64,000 bases of DNA from Pseudanabaena sp. ABRG5-3 (lineage in GTDB: Bacteria; Cyanobacteriota; Cyanobacteriia; Pseudanabaenales; Pseudanabaenaceae), in contig NZ_AP017560.1 in NCBI RefSeq assembly GCF_003967015.1, positions 4,462,048 through 4,526,047 of the forward strand, written 5' to 3'. Below, piece by piece: positions 41,343-50,888 of this stretch (its first letter is position 1; each line of letters begins with the position of its first letter). Position numbers and translations under genes: made by a program. The notes below the pieces were generated by a model, which saw nothing but the letters and a program-made list of their open reading frames with translations, was not told where the DNA came from and searched no databases.

Positions 41343-43067
41343 TTAATTGCTCCTAATTCTTCTTTCGTTGGTTTGCTGGCGAATTTTCCAGTAAGAAGAC
41401 CATTGTATAGCCTCTGCATATTCGTCACTATCTTGCTTCATTTTTAATGAATCAGCGACCCTTTCATACATTTGATGTATATCTCGTGCGATTAGACTTG
41501 CTTCAAGATAGTTTTCTGCATCGATCATTTGAGCGTATAACTTTTCTGCTTCATCCATCACATTAATTAGTTCTGCATCTGCGGACAGTAATGGATGTTT
41601 TATTTCCTGAATATTTACATATACATTTTCATTATTTCCATATATTTGAATCTTATCTAAAGGCACATTAGATTCGCTAATTTGTTGAGTTTCCATGACT
41701 ATAGATTTAACTGCATCATCAAACTGTTTAACCCCGCGAACTAAAGGATGCACATCATACCAGATCTGCAAGTCCACCTCACCATGCTCATTCGCACCCA
41801 AAAAGGCATATTGCAAAATGCACCGACTAAACAGCAACTTGCGATAGATCGTCGCCTCACCACTCAAACTCTTGTCCCGCGACACCTTTGCCAATACTTG
41901 CCATTCTTTCTCTTCTTCCACCGAGCGCCGATAGGTATCCCGCGTTCCCGTAATCGCTCGATCCACCGCTTCCTTCGTAAGAGGCAACTCGTCAATAGCA
42001 TCAAAGGCAGTTCGCACCAACCGTAATAGATCGCGCACATGACCACCACTCATCTCGCACAACCGCAACAACACCGACTCGCTCTCAAACACATCAGGAA
42101 AGAGTTTCGCATCAGGTGCATGACGATGAACTCGCTTAACAATCAAATCCTGCAACCTTTGTCTTCCTTCTGTATAGGGCTGTCCATCGGGTGTATTAGT
42201 GGCAATAACTGTCAATATTGAAGGCTCAAGCTCATATAGATTAGCCAGATCGTTAGCGCGAGAGTAAGCAATGGAAATGGCAATGGGCATTGTATAAATC
42301 ACATGACAACCCAAACCCCTTAGCTGCTCAGCGCGATCAATAAATATCTCTTCATGATTGGTGCGTCCATCGGCTCGGCGAATTGGTACAATCCGATCCA
42401 AATTATCCACAATCACCACTAACTGTTCTTTGCCATCAGGCAACTTTTTCTTCGCATCGGCAATAAACGCTTGCAAGGTCTGTAGCAAAGTTACCGTATG
42501 AGCATTCAACTTCTCGCGGATCTTTTGTCTTTCGCTAGGAATGGCTCGAATACTGGTAGATAGTTTGGCAAATAGTTCAGATACACTGCTGTTTGCTTTT
42601 GCCCCAATTTCTAATTTCAGATCATCAAACTTGATTTCCGTCAGAGCCAAATCAATTAAATCCTGCCAACGTGCTTCTAGCCAAGGCAAAAAGATGCGGC
42701 GATCAGCTTGCTTGAGATTTTCCAATAAATGCCGCGTACAAGCAATCAAAATATCCGTATACTGAGCATCTTCAGGATCGATATCTCCCTCATCTGCCGC
42801 AAAATAGACCACATGACACTTGCGTTCTTCTAAATATTTCTTTAACCGTAATAACTCAGTTGATTTTCCCGTGCCGCGATGTCCTGCATATAGCTGTGCC
42901 AGAGGCTTATTCTGGCTACGTTCGATTTTGCGCCCCAAGTCCCTCTCGACCTTAGCATTGCCCCTCGCCTTCTCAAAATCTACATAGAGATCTTGATCCT
43001 TCTCAGCGTCTAGAGGCTGAAACGGGTCAAAGGCGTTATAAATCTGAGTCAGCAGATCTTGAGACAT
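41343..43067 (-). CDS. STAND/ORC-like P-loop ATPase
   Basis: A 574-residue ATPase (start MSQDLLTQIYNAFDPFQPL; ATGs at 43100 and further upstream are possible). Walker A is LYAGHRGTGKSTELLRLKKYL near residue 60-80; Walker B is EQLVVIVDNLDRIVPIRR near 205; a sensor-type GGHVRDLLRLVRTAFDAI lies near 330. The C-terminal 200 residues are a different helical region with a YGNNENVYVNIQE strand. It is the first gene of a minus-strand unit with the helical protein and possibly the TPR remnant. Function not known. Confidence 0.78.
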   Translation of the reverse strand: MSQDLLTQIYNAFDPFQPLDAEKDQDLYVDFEKARGNAKVERDLGRKIERSQNKPLAQLYAGHRGTGKSTELLRLKKYLEERKCHVVYFAADEGDIDPEDAQYTDILIACTRHLLENLKQADRRIFLPWLEARWQDLIDLALTEIKFDDLKLEIGAKANSSVSELFAKLSTSIRAIPSERQKIREKLNAHTVTLLQTLQAFIADAKKKLPDGKEQLVVIVDNLDRIVPIRRADGRTNHEEIFIDRAEQLRGLGCHVIYTMPIAISIAYSRANDLANLYELEPSILTVIATNTPDGQPYTEGRQRLQDLIVKRVHRHAPDAKLFPDVFESESVLLRLCEMSGGHVRDLLRLVRTAFDAIDELPLTKEAVDRAITGTRDTYRRSVEEEKEWQVLAKVSRDKSLSGEATIYRKLLFSRCILQYAFLGANEHGEVDLQIWYDVHPLVRGVKQFDDAVKSIVMETQQISESNVPLDKIQIYGNNENVYVNIQEIKHPLLSADAELINVMDEAEKLYAQMIDAENYLEASLIARDIHQMYERVADSLKMKQDSDEYAEAIQWSSYWKIRQQTNERRIRSN

Positions 43068-43251
43068 GGGGTTAGATTGCAAGAGAGGATTTGTCAGCAT
43101 TATAGATCGCCAGATCAAGTACTGAGCAAGTCAACAAAGCGATCGCCATTCAGTCAGATCAAACTATGCCAAAATAGTCTCAAACCAGTGAGTTTAGCCA
43201 TCATCACCACCAAAAAAATTAGCGTTCTGATGTTATTAACCCCTTAAGCGC

Positions 43252-44538
43252 ATGGCTATAAAAGTTTTACATCTCTCCGATATCCATCTCGGCAGCACGA
43301 CTCATGGCAAAGTCAATCCTCAAACAGGACTGAACACCCGCCTAGAGGACTTTGTAGCGGCTCTGACCATCTGTATCGATCGCGCAATTAACGAACCTGC
43401 TGATATCGTTCTCTTTGGTGGTGATGCCTTCCCTGATGCCACACCACCACCATTAGTCCAGCAAGCCTTCGCCAAACAATTTCGCCGCCTCGCCGATGCA
43501 GGAATTCCCACAGTGCTATTGGTGGGCAATCATGACCAACATTCACAGGGGATTGGCGGCGCGAGTCTAGCCATCTATCGCAGTCTTGCTGTGCCGAACT
43601 TCACCGTCGGCGACACGATCGCTACCCATCGCATTGCCACCAATGCAGGCGATATCCAGATTATTACGTTACCTTGGATCACGCGATCGACATTGCTTAC
43701 GAAGTCCGAAACAGAAGGATTTTCCATGAGTGAAGTCAGTCAATTTCTGATCGATCGCTTACAAGTAGTTCTCGAAGGCGAAATCCGTCAACTCGATTCT
43801 AAATTGCCGACGATTTTATTAGCCCATGTGATGGTGGATACCGCAACCTATGGCGCAGAGCGATTTCTCGCCGCAGGCAAAGGCTTCACAATTCCCCTAT
43901 CAATGCTCACCCGTGAAGCCTTTGACTATGTGGCTCTCGGTCATGTACATCGCCATCAAATTCTTGCCACGCAACCACTTGTAGTTTATCCAGGGAGCAT
44001 TGAGCGTGTAGATTTTGGAGAAGAGAATGAATCCAAGGGCTATTGTTGGCTAGAAGTAGAAAAGGGGAATGTAAAGTTTGAATTTTGTCCGATTCCCACT
44101 CGCGCTTTTCGGACGATGGAAGTTGATGTTACTCAATCCGAAGATCCGCAGGGGAAATTACTCAAGGCGATTCAGAAAGGAAAAATCGATAATGCGATCG
44201 CTCGTTTAATCTACAAAATCAAAGCCGAACAATTAGCCCTGATTGACGATCGCATTTTGCATGAAGCAATGGAAAGCGCCCATAACTATTCACTGATTCC
44301 TGAAGTCGTTAGCCAAAATCCGCGCACCCGTCTGCCTGATCTCAGTACCGCCGAGGCGCTCGATCCGATGACTGCTTTGAGAACCTATCTCAGTACTCGC
44401 GAAGACCTCAAAAATCTCGAACCTGCAATGCTCAATGCCGCCCAAGAGTTACTTAGCGAGATTGGTTTGGGCATGGATGGTATCGATCCTGCACCTGAAT
44501 CAGCCCAATCTAGTCAATTGGTGATAAGTTTCGAGTAA
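43252..44538 (+). CDS. SbcD-like metallophosphoesterase
   Basis: A 428-residue calcineurin-type phosphoesterase of the SbcD/Mre11 group. Metal motifs: LHLSDIHLGSTTHG (D-x-H), LFGGDAFPD (G-D), LVGNHDQHSQG (GNHD), TILLAHVMVD and GHVHRHQ (G-H-x-H). The C-terminal part (PSIERVDFGEE) follows the SbcD pattern. Processes DNA ends together with SbcC; no sbcC is adjacent. Its last codons overlap the convergent tatD gene by 39 bases. Confidence 0.85.
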   Translation: MAIKVLHLSDIHLGSTTHGKVNPQTGLNTRLEDFVAALTICIDRAINEPADIVLFGGDAFPDATPPPLVQQAFAKQFRRLADAGIPTVLLVGNHDQHSQGIGGASLAIYRSLAVPNFTVGDTIATHRIATNAGDIQIITLPWITRSTLLTKSETEGFSMSEVSQFLIDRLQVVLEGEIRQLDSKLPTILLAHVMVDTATYGAERFLAAGKGFTIPLSMLTREAFDYVALGHVHRHQILATQPLVVYPGSIERVDFGEENESKGYCWLEVEKGNVKFEFCPIPTRAFRTMEVDVTQSEDPQGKLLKAIQKGKIDNAIARLIYKIKAEQLALIDDRILHEAMESAHNYSLIPEVVSQNPRTRLPDLSTAEALDPMTALRTYLSTREDLKNLEPAMLNAAQELLSEIGLGMDGIDPAPESAQSSQLVISFE

Positions 44539-45162
44539 TTGCGTTTGCAGAGTTTCGAGGGACACTTGACGCAAAGTAGCAGCGCGATCGTAAATTTGTT
44601 CGATACTTATATCCTGACGATCATCGGTTTCGAGGAGAAATCTGCCATCGGGAATATTAGCGATCGCCTGAATCACAGGAGAGCGATCGCTTAAAATTGC
44701 AGCCCCAAAAGAGAAGTAAAAATCATGCTTGAGCAACTGCTGAAAGACTTCTATCTTTTTATGAAAGCCATGAATAACCCAAGGGATAGAAGTTTTATTA
44801 TTCTTCTTAAGTACAATCAATTCAGCAAAGGCTTTAACACAATGAATTACTAGAGGCTTCCGCAATGATTCGGCAAGGTGAATATGTTTCTGAAAAATTT
44901 CAATTTGCAAATCTATAGGTAATGTAATTTGGCGATCGAGTCCACATTCCCCGATCGCAATTACCTGCGGCAATTTTGCTAAGACTTCAAGGTTTCCCCA
45001 AGCTTCTTGCCAAGATGACGATTTCACAAACCAAGGATGCAGACCCAAACTACAAATCTGCGGCAACTCTGCACTTCGCAATTCAGCAGTCCCATGCAGA
45101 GTCTGCAAATTAATGAGGTTATAGGCTTGGCGATCTCGATGGGTATGGAAGTCAATAAACAT
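44500..45162 (-). CDS. TatD-family hydrolase
   Basis: A 220-residue TatD-type metal-dependent hydrolase: MFIDFHTHRD (D-x-H-x-H), AIGECGLDRQ (Glu ligand), PLVIHCVKAF, WVIHGFHKK and a late LLETDDRQD (D ligand). It is somewhat shorter than E. coli TatD (about 260). Probably a DNase or amidohydrolase. The gene follows purM with a start directly at its end. Confidence 0.85.
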   Translation of the reverse strand: MFIDFHTHRDRQAYNLINLQTLHGTAELRSAELPQICSLGLHPWFVKSSSWQEAWGNLEVLAKLPQVIAIGECGLDRQITLPIDLQIEIFQKHIHLAESLRKPLVIHCVKAFAELIVLKKNNKTSIPWVIHGFHKKIEVFQQLLKHDFYFSFGAAILSDRSPVIQAIANIPDGRFLLETDDRQDISIEQIYDRAATLRQVSLETLQTQLLETYHQLTRLG

Positions 45163-46194
45163 TTACACGAAGATTAGCGATCGCTCGCCTGCAATGACTT
45201 CACCGATGCGATTGGTGGTAAATCCTTGGGCTTGAAAATAGGCGATCGCCTGATCTGCTTTTTGGGGATCAACGACTACAGCTAGTCCGATCCCCATATT
45301 AAAGGTATTGAACATATCGGATTCTGGAACTTCACCTTGCGCTTGTAGCCATTGGAATAGTGGCGGAATTTGCCAGCTATTGCGAGTAATCTGCACGGCT
45401 TGACCTTCACCGAGACAACGAGGAAGATTTTCGGGTAAGCCGCCACCTGTGATGTGGGCAAGCCCATGAATGCCTAAATCAGCTTTGAGGGCAGCTAAAA
45501 CGGGTTTGACGTAAATCTGTGTCGGCGTGAGGAATACTTCGGCTAGGGTTAAGTCTGCGGTTTCTGGAGAAATGGCTAACTTCGCGCCCCAACTGTAACC
45601 TTTAGTTTCGATGATCTTACGGACAAGGCTGTAACCATTGCTATGGATACCCGAACTGGCTAGACCGATGACCACATCACCGATATTCACCTGTGTACCA
45701 TTGAGCATTTCTGATTTTTCAGCGATCGCCACACAAAATCCCGCCGCATCATATTCGCCGATACCATAAAATCCAGGCATTTCCGCAGTTTCGCCACCAA
45801 GTAAGGCACAACCTGCTAATTGGCAACCATCAGCGATCCCCTTAACTACTTCGGCGAGTTGATCGGGTTCGAGCTTGCCTGTGGCTAGATAATCCAAGAA
45901 AAATAATGGCTCAGCTCCAGAGGTCAGCACATCGTTCACACACATGGCTACGAGATCGATGCCGATCGTGTCGTGCTTATTAGCAGCTTGAGCAATTTTG
46001 AGCTTTGTGCCAACTCCGTCCGTACCTGAAACCAGAACGGGTTGCCGATAACCAGCAGGAATTTCAAAACAGCCACCAAAACCACCGAGATCGCCTAATA
46101 CACCTGCGCGATGGGTTCTTGCCACTGAATCTCGAATTTTTTCCACGAAGGTGCGACCTGCTTCAATATCTACACCCGCCTGACGATAATCCAA
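45163..46194 (-). CDS. purM: Phosphoribosylformylglycinamidine cyclo-ligase
   Basis: A PurM/AIR synthetase of about 343 residues. Marks: [71 protein letters not shown] (ATP and metal site) and [17 protein letters not shown] choose the TTG at 46194 (LDYRQAG, read as Met) because family members start MDYRQAG; a TTG at 46233 would add 13 residues. A small hairpin AAGCCATTG/CAATGGCTT (46222-46244) lies in front. It makes 5-aminoimidazole ribonucleotide in purine synthesis. Confidence 0.94.
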   Translation of the reverse strand: MDYRQAGVDIEAGRTFVEKIRDSVARTHRAGVLGDLGGFGGCFEIPAGYRQPVLVSGTDGVGTKLKIAQAANKHDTIGIDLVAMCVNDVLTSGAEPLFFLDYLATGKLEPDQLAEVVKGIADGCQLAGCALLGGETAEMPGFYGIGEYDAAGFCVAIAEKSEMLNGTQVNIGDVVIGLASSGIHSNGYSLVRKIIETKGYSWGAKLAISPETADLTLAEVFLTPTQIYVKPVLAALKADLGIHGLAHITGGGLPENLPRCLGEGQAVQITRNSWQIPPLFQWLQAQGEVPESDMFNTFNMGIGLAVVVDPQKADQAIAYFQAQGFTTNRIGEVIAGERSLIFV

Positions 46195-46253
46195 AACCTC
46201 TAACTCCCAAATTTCACGACCAAGCCATTGCAACGCAATGGCTTAAAAAACTA

Positions 46254-47048
46254 CTATTTGCCTAGCTCATCAGCACGACGAGTTGCCGCAAGTACGGCTT
46301 CTATCATAGCGGAACGCAAGCCTGCTTTTTCTAACTGAGCGATCGCCGCAATCGTTGTACCCGCAGGACTCGTCACTTGATCCTTTAACTGCGCGGGATG
46401 GAGCTTCGTTTCTGTAATTAATTGAGCCGTTCCTAAAACTGTTTGGGTCGCAAGTTGTAATGCGATCGCTCTGGGCAAACCTGCGGCAACCCCACCATCT
46501 GCCATAGCTTCAATCATCACTGCCACATAGGCGGGACCTGAACCTGATAGTCCAGTCACAGCATTCATCAGCGACTCGGCAACTTCTACCACCGTGCCAA
46601 CTGCACTAAAAATCTTTCGGGCTAACCCTAGATGCTCACTTGTCGCCAAGGCATTTGCCGCGATCGCAGTTACTCCTGCACCTACCTGAGCGGGTGTATT
46701 TGGCATTGCTCGGATAATTGACTTAGAGGGAAACATCGCCTCTAACTGAGCCAAAGTTACACCAGCTAAAATCGACACAACACAAGGTGCAGGAGAATCA
46801 GCTAGACCAATCGCAGCCGCGTTTAACGACTGAGGCTTAACTGCTAACAGCATTATCTCTGCTTCAGCAGCAACTAAATTATTGGGCGTAGTCTGTACGC
46901 CATATTTTTTTGCGAGGAGATCGCGACGCTCTGGCATCGGATCGCTAACACAAATATCGGATGGTGAGTAAATATTACTGGCAATCAGACGAGACAAAAT
47001 TGCCTCACCCATCACGCCGCCACCGACTAGACCAAGTTGAAATTTCAA
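46254..47048 (-). CDS. proC: Pyrroline-5-carboxylate reductase
   Basis: A 264-residue ProC. N-terminal NAD(P)H fold LGLVGGGVMGEAILSRL; family marks VSILAGVTLAQLEAMFP, RAMPNTPAQVGAGVTAI and VTGLSGSGPAYVAVMIEAMADGGVAAGL; C-terminal VTSPAGTTIAAI with catalytic Thr. It reduces pyrroline-5-carboxylate to proline. It is next to sepF, a common neighbourhood in cyanobacteria and Firmicutes. Confidence 0.96.
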   Translation of the reverse strand: MKFQLGLVGGGVMGEAILSRLIASNIYSPSDICVSDPMPERRDLLAKKYGVQTTPNNLVAAEAEIMLLAVKPQSLNAAAIGLADSPAPCVVSILAGVTLAQLEAMFPSKSIIRAMPNTPAQVGAGVTAIAANALATSEHLGLARKIFSAVGTVVEVAESLMNAVTGLSGSGPAYVAVMIEAMADGGVAAGLPRAIALQLATQTVLGTAQLITETKLHPAQLKDQVTSPAGTTIAAIAQLEKAGLRSAMIEAVLAATRRADELGK

Positions 47049-47073
47049 GAATTCACCAATAACTAACTACAAA

Positions 47074-47120
47074 CCAATAAGGTAGATGTGGCGCGAAGCG
47101 CCGCATCTACCTTATTGGTG
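47074..47120. repeat. Palindrome between sepF and proC
   Basis: Arm ACCAATAAGGTAGATGTGGC with a GCGAAGC centre; one mismatch in the stem. No strong T-run. Confidence 0.6.
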
Positions 47121-47166
47121 TTTGATTGTTTTTAATCATAACGGCGATTGCTGTAATTAAGTTAAA

Positions 47167-47751
47167 TTATTGTGCGAAACGGCTTACAGGGGCTTCAGCA
47201 GACCATGCAGGAGCGGGAGCCGCAGTTGGACGTACACGAGGCTGAGGCATAGGAGCATCATTGAGTACAGAAGACTGCGAAGTAACTTGAACACAGGAAG
47301 GGGCAAAGAGGAAAATGCTATCGCCAATACGTTCTTGATGACCATCGAGGGCATAGGTTCCGCCTGCAACAAAGTCAACAGCACGCTGTGCTTGATCAGG
47401 ATCCATCATGGTGAGGTTCAGTACAACTGATTTGCGCTCACGCAATGCTTGGATGGCTTGAGGCATTTCTTCAAAGCTGCGAGGCTCCATTACCATCACT
47501 TGGGACAAACCATTTGTTGCGCCAGGCATACCAATTACATTGCTCATACCGTCAGAAGTTGCTCTTAATGTTGTAGGACGTTCACGGGTGCGGCGAGTTT
47601 GTGGCTCTTCTGGTTCTGGGGCAGCGATCGCACCATTTTCTTCTTGGTAAATGTCTTGGTATTCACGGCTAGAGGCTTCATCGTACTCATATTCGTACTC
47701 TTGAGCTTCAGACAAACCAACAAAATCCTTGAGCTTTGTAAAAATTCCCAT
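47167..47751 (-). CDS. sepF: Cell division protein SepF (Cdv2)
   Basis: A 194-residue SepF. The N-terminal amphipathic membrane anchor [13 protein letters not shown], an acidic linker with [20 protein letters not shown], and the core DUF552 domain ([68 protein letters not shown]). It bundles FtsZ and tethers it to the membrane. Variable C-terminal Pro/Ala tail. Ribosome-binding site GGAG before the ATG. Confidence 0.95.
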   Translation of the reverse strand: MGIFTKLKDFVGLSEAQEYEYEYDEASSREYQDIYQEENGAIAAPEPEEPQTRRTRERPTTLRATSDGMSNVIGMPGATNGLSQVMVMEPRSFEEMPQAIQALRERKSVVLNLTMMDPDQAQRAVDFVAGGTYALDGHQERIGDSIFLFAPSCVQVTSQSSVLNDAPMPQPRVRPTAAPAPAWSAEAPVSRFAQ

Positions 47752-48594
47752 CGTAATTAACTCCTAGTGTTTGCTCCTCAGTTTTGGCTCGGAAACCGAA
47801 ACATCATACTTCTAGACTAGATGAGGAGTGCAATCTATATAAAGCAATCTCATTAAAGCAAAGAGTTGCTTTGTCTAGGTATGTTGGATTGTTTTTACTG
47901 TCTAAAACAGTATTGACAAAATGTTTACCCGCAAACTTTAACCGATAACAGGGAAAAAAGATAGATAAACTTGTTAAATTTTTCAAATACGACAAAATAC
48001 GACTTTGCGTTCATAAAGCCTTGTTATATATAGGACTTAACTACTTCAGTAAAGTATTTACCTATGAAGATATCCTTTTAATACTTAACAAGTTTTTAAT
48101 AATTGGGCAAACTTACTTACCAATAAGGAATCTGCACAATCAAAGCTGTTCGCATTAAGAGTCTCTATGTGAGTCTAAATGATGATAATTGGAGGATGTG
48201 ATATCAAGATTTAGATTTGTTCAAATAGAGAAACTCTGAGAGTCATTTGTATTAATAGTCGCAAAAGATTAAAAACATAACATAGAATTGGTTAGCTATT
48301 TTTGCTTAGAACTAAACATAATTGCTGACCTTGATGCTGTTATTGGTTTACGATGCTTGCTAAGTATTCTAGGCTACAAAAAATGCAGATATTTAATGTT
48401 TTATTTAAGGGTTTTCAAACTGATGACCATAGAAAATTACTATAGTTCTCATGAGTGTTACCAGATAAACGATTAAAGATGCAGGATTATTGTTTAGCTA
48501 AGAACGCTAAAACTTATAACAGGTTTAGGGATATCTGGCAAGTAAAAAATAATTTATAGTGATTTTCAAGCAAGAGAGGGGAAAGGATTTATAT
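47752..48594. other. Long AT-rich intergenic region upstream of sepF
   Basis: About 840 bases without a convincing gene. A 62-codon reading frame at 48288-48476 has low-quality composition and no clear ribosome-binding site, so I leave it out. The region includes TATA-rich stretches and is probably the regulatory DNA of sepF on the left side. Confidence 0.5.
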
Positions 48595-48633
48595 GGTAAG
48601 GATGGGCGGCGCGAAGCGCCGCCCATCCTTACC
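48595..48633. repeat. Palindrome between the spacer and the SPFH gene
   Basis: Arm GGTAAGGATGGGCGGCGC with a GAA centre. It follows the stop of the SPFH gene, so on the minus strand it may aid termination, though without a T-run. Confidence 0.6.
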
Positions 48634-48666
48634 TATTTAGCAAGTATGAATCATTACGACTCCGAG

Positions 48667-49581
48667 TTATGGTTGCGTTGGTGCAGAAACCCTACTAGCT
48701 TCACGATCAACAGGCAAAATTAAAGGTGGACTCTGATTATTTCCCAGAATTACGAGTTTAGAGTTTTGAGATTGTGCTAGTTTTTCGGTTGCCTCAATCT
48801 GACGCAATTGCAAGACCGCAGGTGTTAACCCCTCCGCTAGAATTTTTTGAGCATCTGCACTACCTTTGGCTTCGATGCGCTTGCGTTCTGCTTCTTGCGT
48901 CTCTTTTTCTAAAATAAATTTCATCTGCAAAGTTTCTTGCTCTGCCTTAAGTCTTTGCTGAATTGCGACCTGCAAGGTTTCAGGAATTTTGACATTGCGG
49001 AGGAGAGCCTCATCGACAATGAAACCAAGGGGGGCAAGTTGCGATCGCAGTTTTTCGGCAAGCTTCAAGCTAACTTCTTCCCGTTTGGTCGCATATACCG
49101 CTTCGGCTGTATAACCAGAGACGATTTCCCGTGAAATTGACCGAAAGCGTGAGATTAGGATTTCCCTCTCTTCTAAGCCAATGTTTTGATAAATACTTGC
49201 GGCTTTGACAGGATCAATGCGGTATTGAATGCTGACATCAATTCCTATGGCTAAGCCCTCTTTAGAAGTTGCGGCAATTTCTTCTTTGAGATCGCGTAAT
49301 CTTGTTGAAAATTGCACCACATCAGCAAAGGGGTTAATGGCATGAATCCCTGCGGTTAAAGGGCGATCGCTAACTTTGCCCTGAAAATCTTCAACACCGA
49401 TACTTCCCGCAGGTATGACCACCAATAGACGACTCAAAGCATTTATGCCTGTGGCTAAGGCGATTAACCCTGCGATCGCTTTGATTACTAGTTGGGTGAC
49501 ACGATGATCAACTAAACGTTTGCTATTAAAAAATACAAGTATCGATACTAATGAGGCGATCGCCGAAACGACAAATGACAT
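48667..49581 (-). CDS. SPFH/prohibitin-family membrane protein
   Basis: A 304-residue band-7 protein. An N-terminal membrane helix (residues 3-50), then the SPFH domain (IPAGSIGVEDFQGKVSDRPLTAGIHAINPFADVVQFSTRLRDLKEE) with the typical KEGLAIGIDVSIQYRIDP, a coiled-coil EAERKRIEAKGSADAQKILAEG and a short polar tail. Prohibitins form membrane rings that control proteases such as FtsH and help PSII maintenance in cyanobacteria. Length and motifs normal. Confidence 0.92.
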   Translation of the reverse strand: MSFVVSAIASLVSILVFFNSKRLVDHRVTQLVIKAIAGLIALATGINALSRLLVVIPAGSIGVEDFQGKVSDRPLTAGIHAINPFADVVQFSTRLRDLKEEIAATSKEGLAIGIDVSIQYRIDPVKAASIYQNIGLEEREILISRFRSISREIVSGYTAEAVYATKREEVSLKLAEKLRSQLAPLGFIVDEALLRNVKIPETLQVAIQQRLKAEQETLQMKFILEKETQEAERKRIEAKGSADAQKILAEGLTPAVLQLRQIEATEKLAQSQNSKLVILGNNQSPPLILPVDREASRVSAPTQP

Positions 49582-49683
49582 TTAGATATACCTGTTATGG
49601 GAAAGTCCCGATCGCTGATTAATTTTCTAAATTATATCTACAGCCAATCTTGGTGAAAGTGTGGCAAAACACTCTCTTTGAAT

Positions 49684-49740
49684 ACAGCTATAAGATATTG
49701 AAGGTACTGCTTTGCGGAACCTTCAATATCTTATAGCTGT
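49684..49740. repeat. Long palindrome upstream of ldpA
   Basis: Arm ACAGCTATAAGATATTGAAG with a CTGCTTTGCGG centre. The ACAGCTATA end resembles the TATAGCTGT ends of the AACCCAAGAA family. Confidence 0.6.
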
Positions 49741-49831
49741 AAATAGCGACGATCACAGTTACAATCGAGAATATCCCGCATTATGAGGTCTTTCAGAGTG
49801 CAAATTACCATCGGTAAATTGTTCTGAAACT

Positions 49832-50827
49832 ATGGAAATCGAAGCTTTGCGATCGCGCCAGTGGTTTAAGCTCATTTGTGGTGCGAGTTATCAACATTTA
49901 CCTGCAATACGGCATTTAGCGCTGATCTATACCTTGGCGGGAGCTGATTGTATTGATATGGCTCCAGACCCTGCCACCATTGCCGCAGCTAGAGAGGGAA
50001 TTGCGGCGGCAATGGATCTAGGCGCGACGCGATCACCTTTGGTGATGGTTAGTTTTAATGATGGCGAAGACCCCCATTTTCGGAAAGCAGTTTTTGATCC
50101 TGAACTTTGTCCAACGGACTGCTCAAGACCTTGTGAGAAAGTATGTCCCACCACAGCAATTAAATTTGGGAATGATTACAATGGGGTTATCTCTAATCTT
50201 TGTTATGGGTGCGGTCGTTGTTTGCCGCTATGTCCAGTGCAGATTATTCACACTCGCAAACAGGTTTATGTCCCTGAAGATATTTTTGATGAAGTACTTA
50301 ACCACAAAGTTGATGCGATCGAAATTCATACACAGCCCAACCGCACTCAAGAATTTGCTGCATTTTGGCAACGCCTAAGTCCGATTATCCCCAAGCTCCA
50401 ATTGATGGCGGTCAGTTTCCCCGATTGCGAAAATTTACGGGATTATCTCATGTCGCTAATCGCAGGAATGCAACCTCAGCCGCGATCGCTAATCTGGCAA
50501 ACCGATGGCAGACCCATGAGTGGTGATATCGGTGATGGGGCAACAAGGGCCGCCCTGCAACTGGGGCGCAAAGTATTGGACTTTCAGCTACCCCTTGGCT
50601 TTGTGCAACTCGCAGGCGGAACCAATGCCAGCACCGTTCCTAAACTCCGCCAAGCGGACATTCCCGTCGCGGGAGTCGCCTATGGCAGCTATGCTCGGAA
50701 AATCGTGATGGATTTTCTCGAAGATTCGGGGGCAGAAATTCCCGATCGCCTTGAAGAGAAATCTTGTCTACTCTGGCAAGCCGTAGCGATCGCCAAACAA
50801 TTAGTTTCCCAAATCAAACAAAACTGA
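49832..50827 (+). CDS. ldpA: Circadian-period iron-sulfur protein LdpA
   Basis: A 331-residue LdpA. Two ferredoxin-type cysteine clusters are complete: CPTDCSRPCEKVCP (about residues 91-104) and CYGCGRCLPLCP (about 125-136). The N-terminal SRQWFKLICGASYQHLPAIRHLALIYTLAGADCIDMAPDPATI and the C-terminal TIM-barrel-like part (PVAGVAYGSYARKIV) match the family. LdpA senses cellular redox state and adjusts the circadian period to light intensity in Synechococcus. The neighbouring ycf45 is a usual companion. Confidence 0.93.
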   Translation: MEIEALRSRQWFKLICGASYQHLPAIRHLALIYTLAGADCIDMAPDPATIAAAREGIAAAMDLGATRSPLVMVSFNDGEDPHFRKAVFDPELCPTDCSRPCEKVCPTTAIKFGNDYNGVISNLCYGCGRCLPLCPVQIIHTRKQVYVPEDIFDEVLNHKVDAIEIHTQPNRTQEFAAFWQRLSPIIPKLQLMAVSFPDCENLRDYLMSLIAGMQPQPRSLIWQTDGRPMSGDIGDGATRAALQLGRKVLDFQLPLGFVQLAGGTNASTVPKLRQADIPVAGVAYGSYARKIVMDFLEDSGAEIPDRLEEKSCLLWQAVAIAKQLVSQIKQN

Positions 50828-50853
50828 AAGTACTGCTTCGCAGTACTTTCAGT
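50821..50853. repeat. Palindrome at the ldpA stop
   Basis: AACTGAAAGTACTG and complement around CTTCG. The stop codon TGA of ldpA lies inside the left arm. Confidence 0.65.
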
Positions 50854-50888
50854 TATAAAACCTAACCGTAAAACCTTAAAAAAGCCTA

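Noticed and set aside
48288-48476. A 62-codon plus-strand frame in the long spacer before sepF
   Set aside because: No ribosome-binding site, aromatic-rich random-looking composition, and AT-rich non-coding character on both sides.
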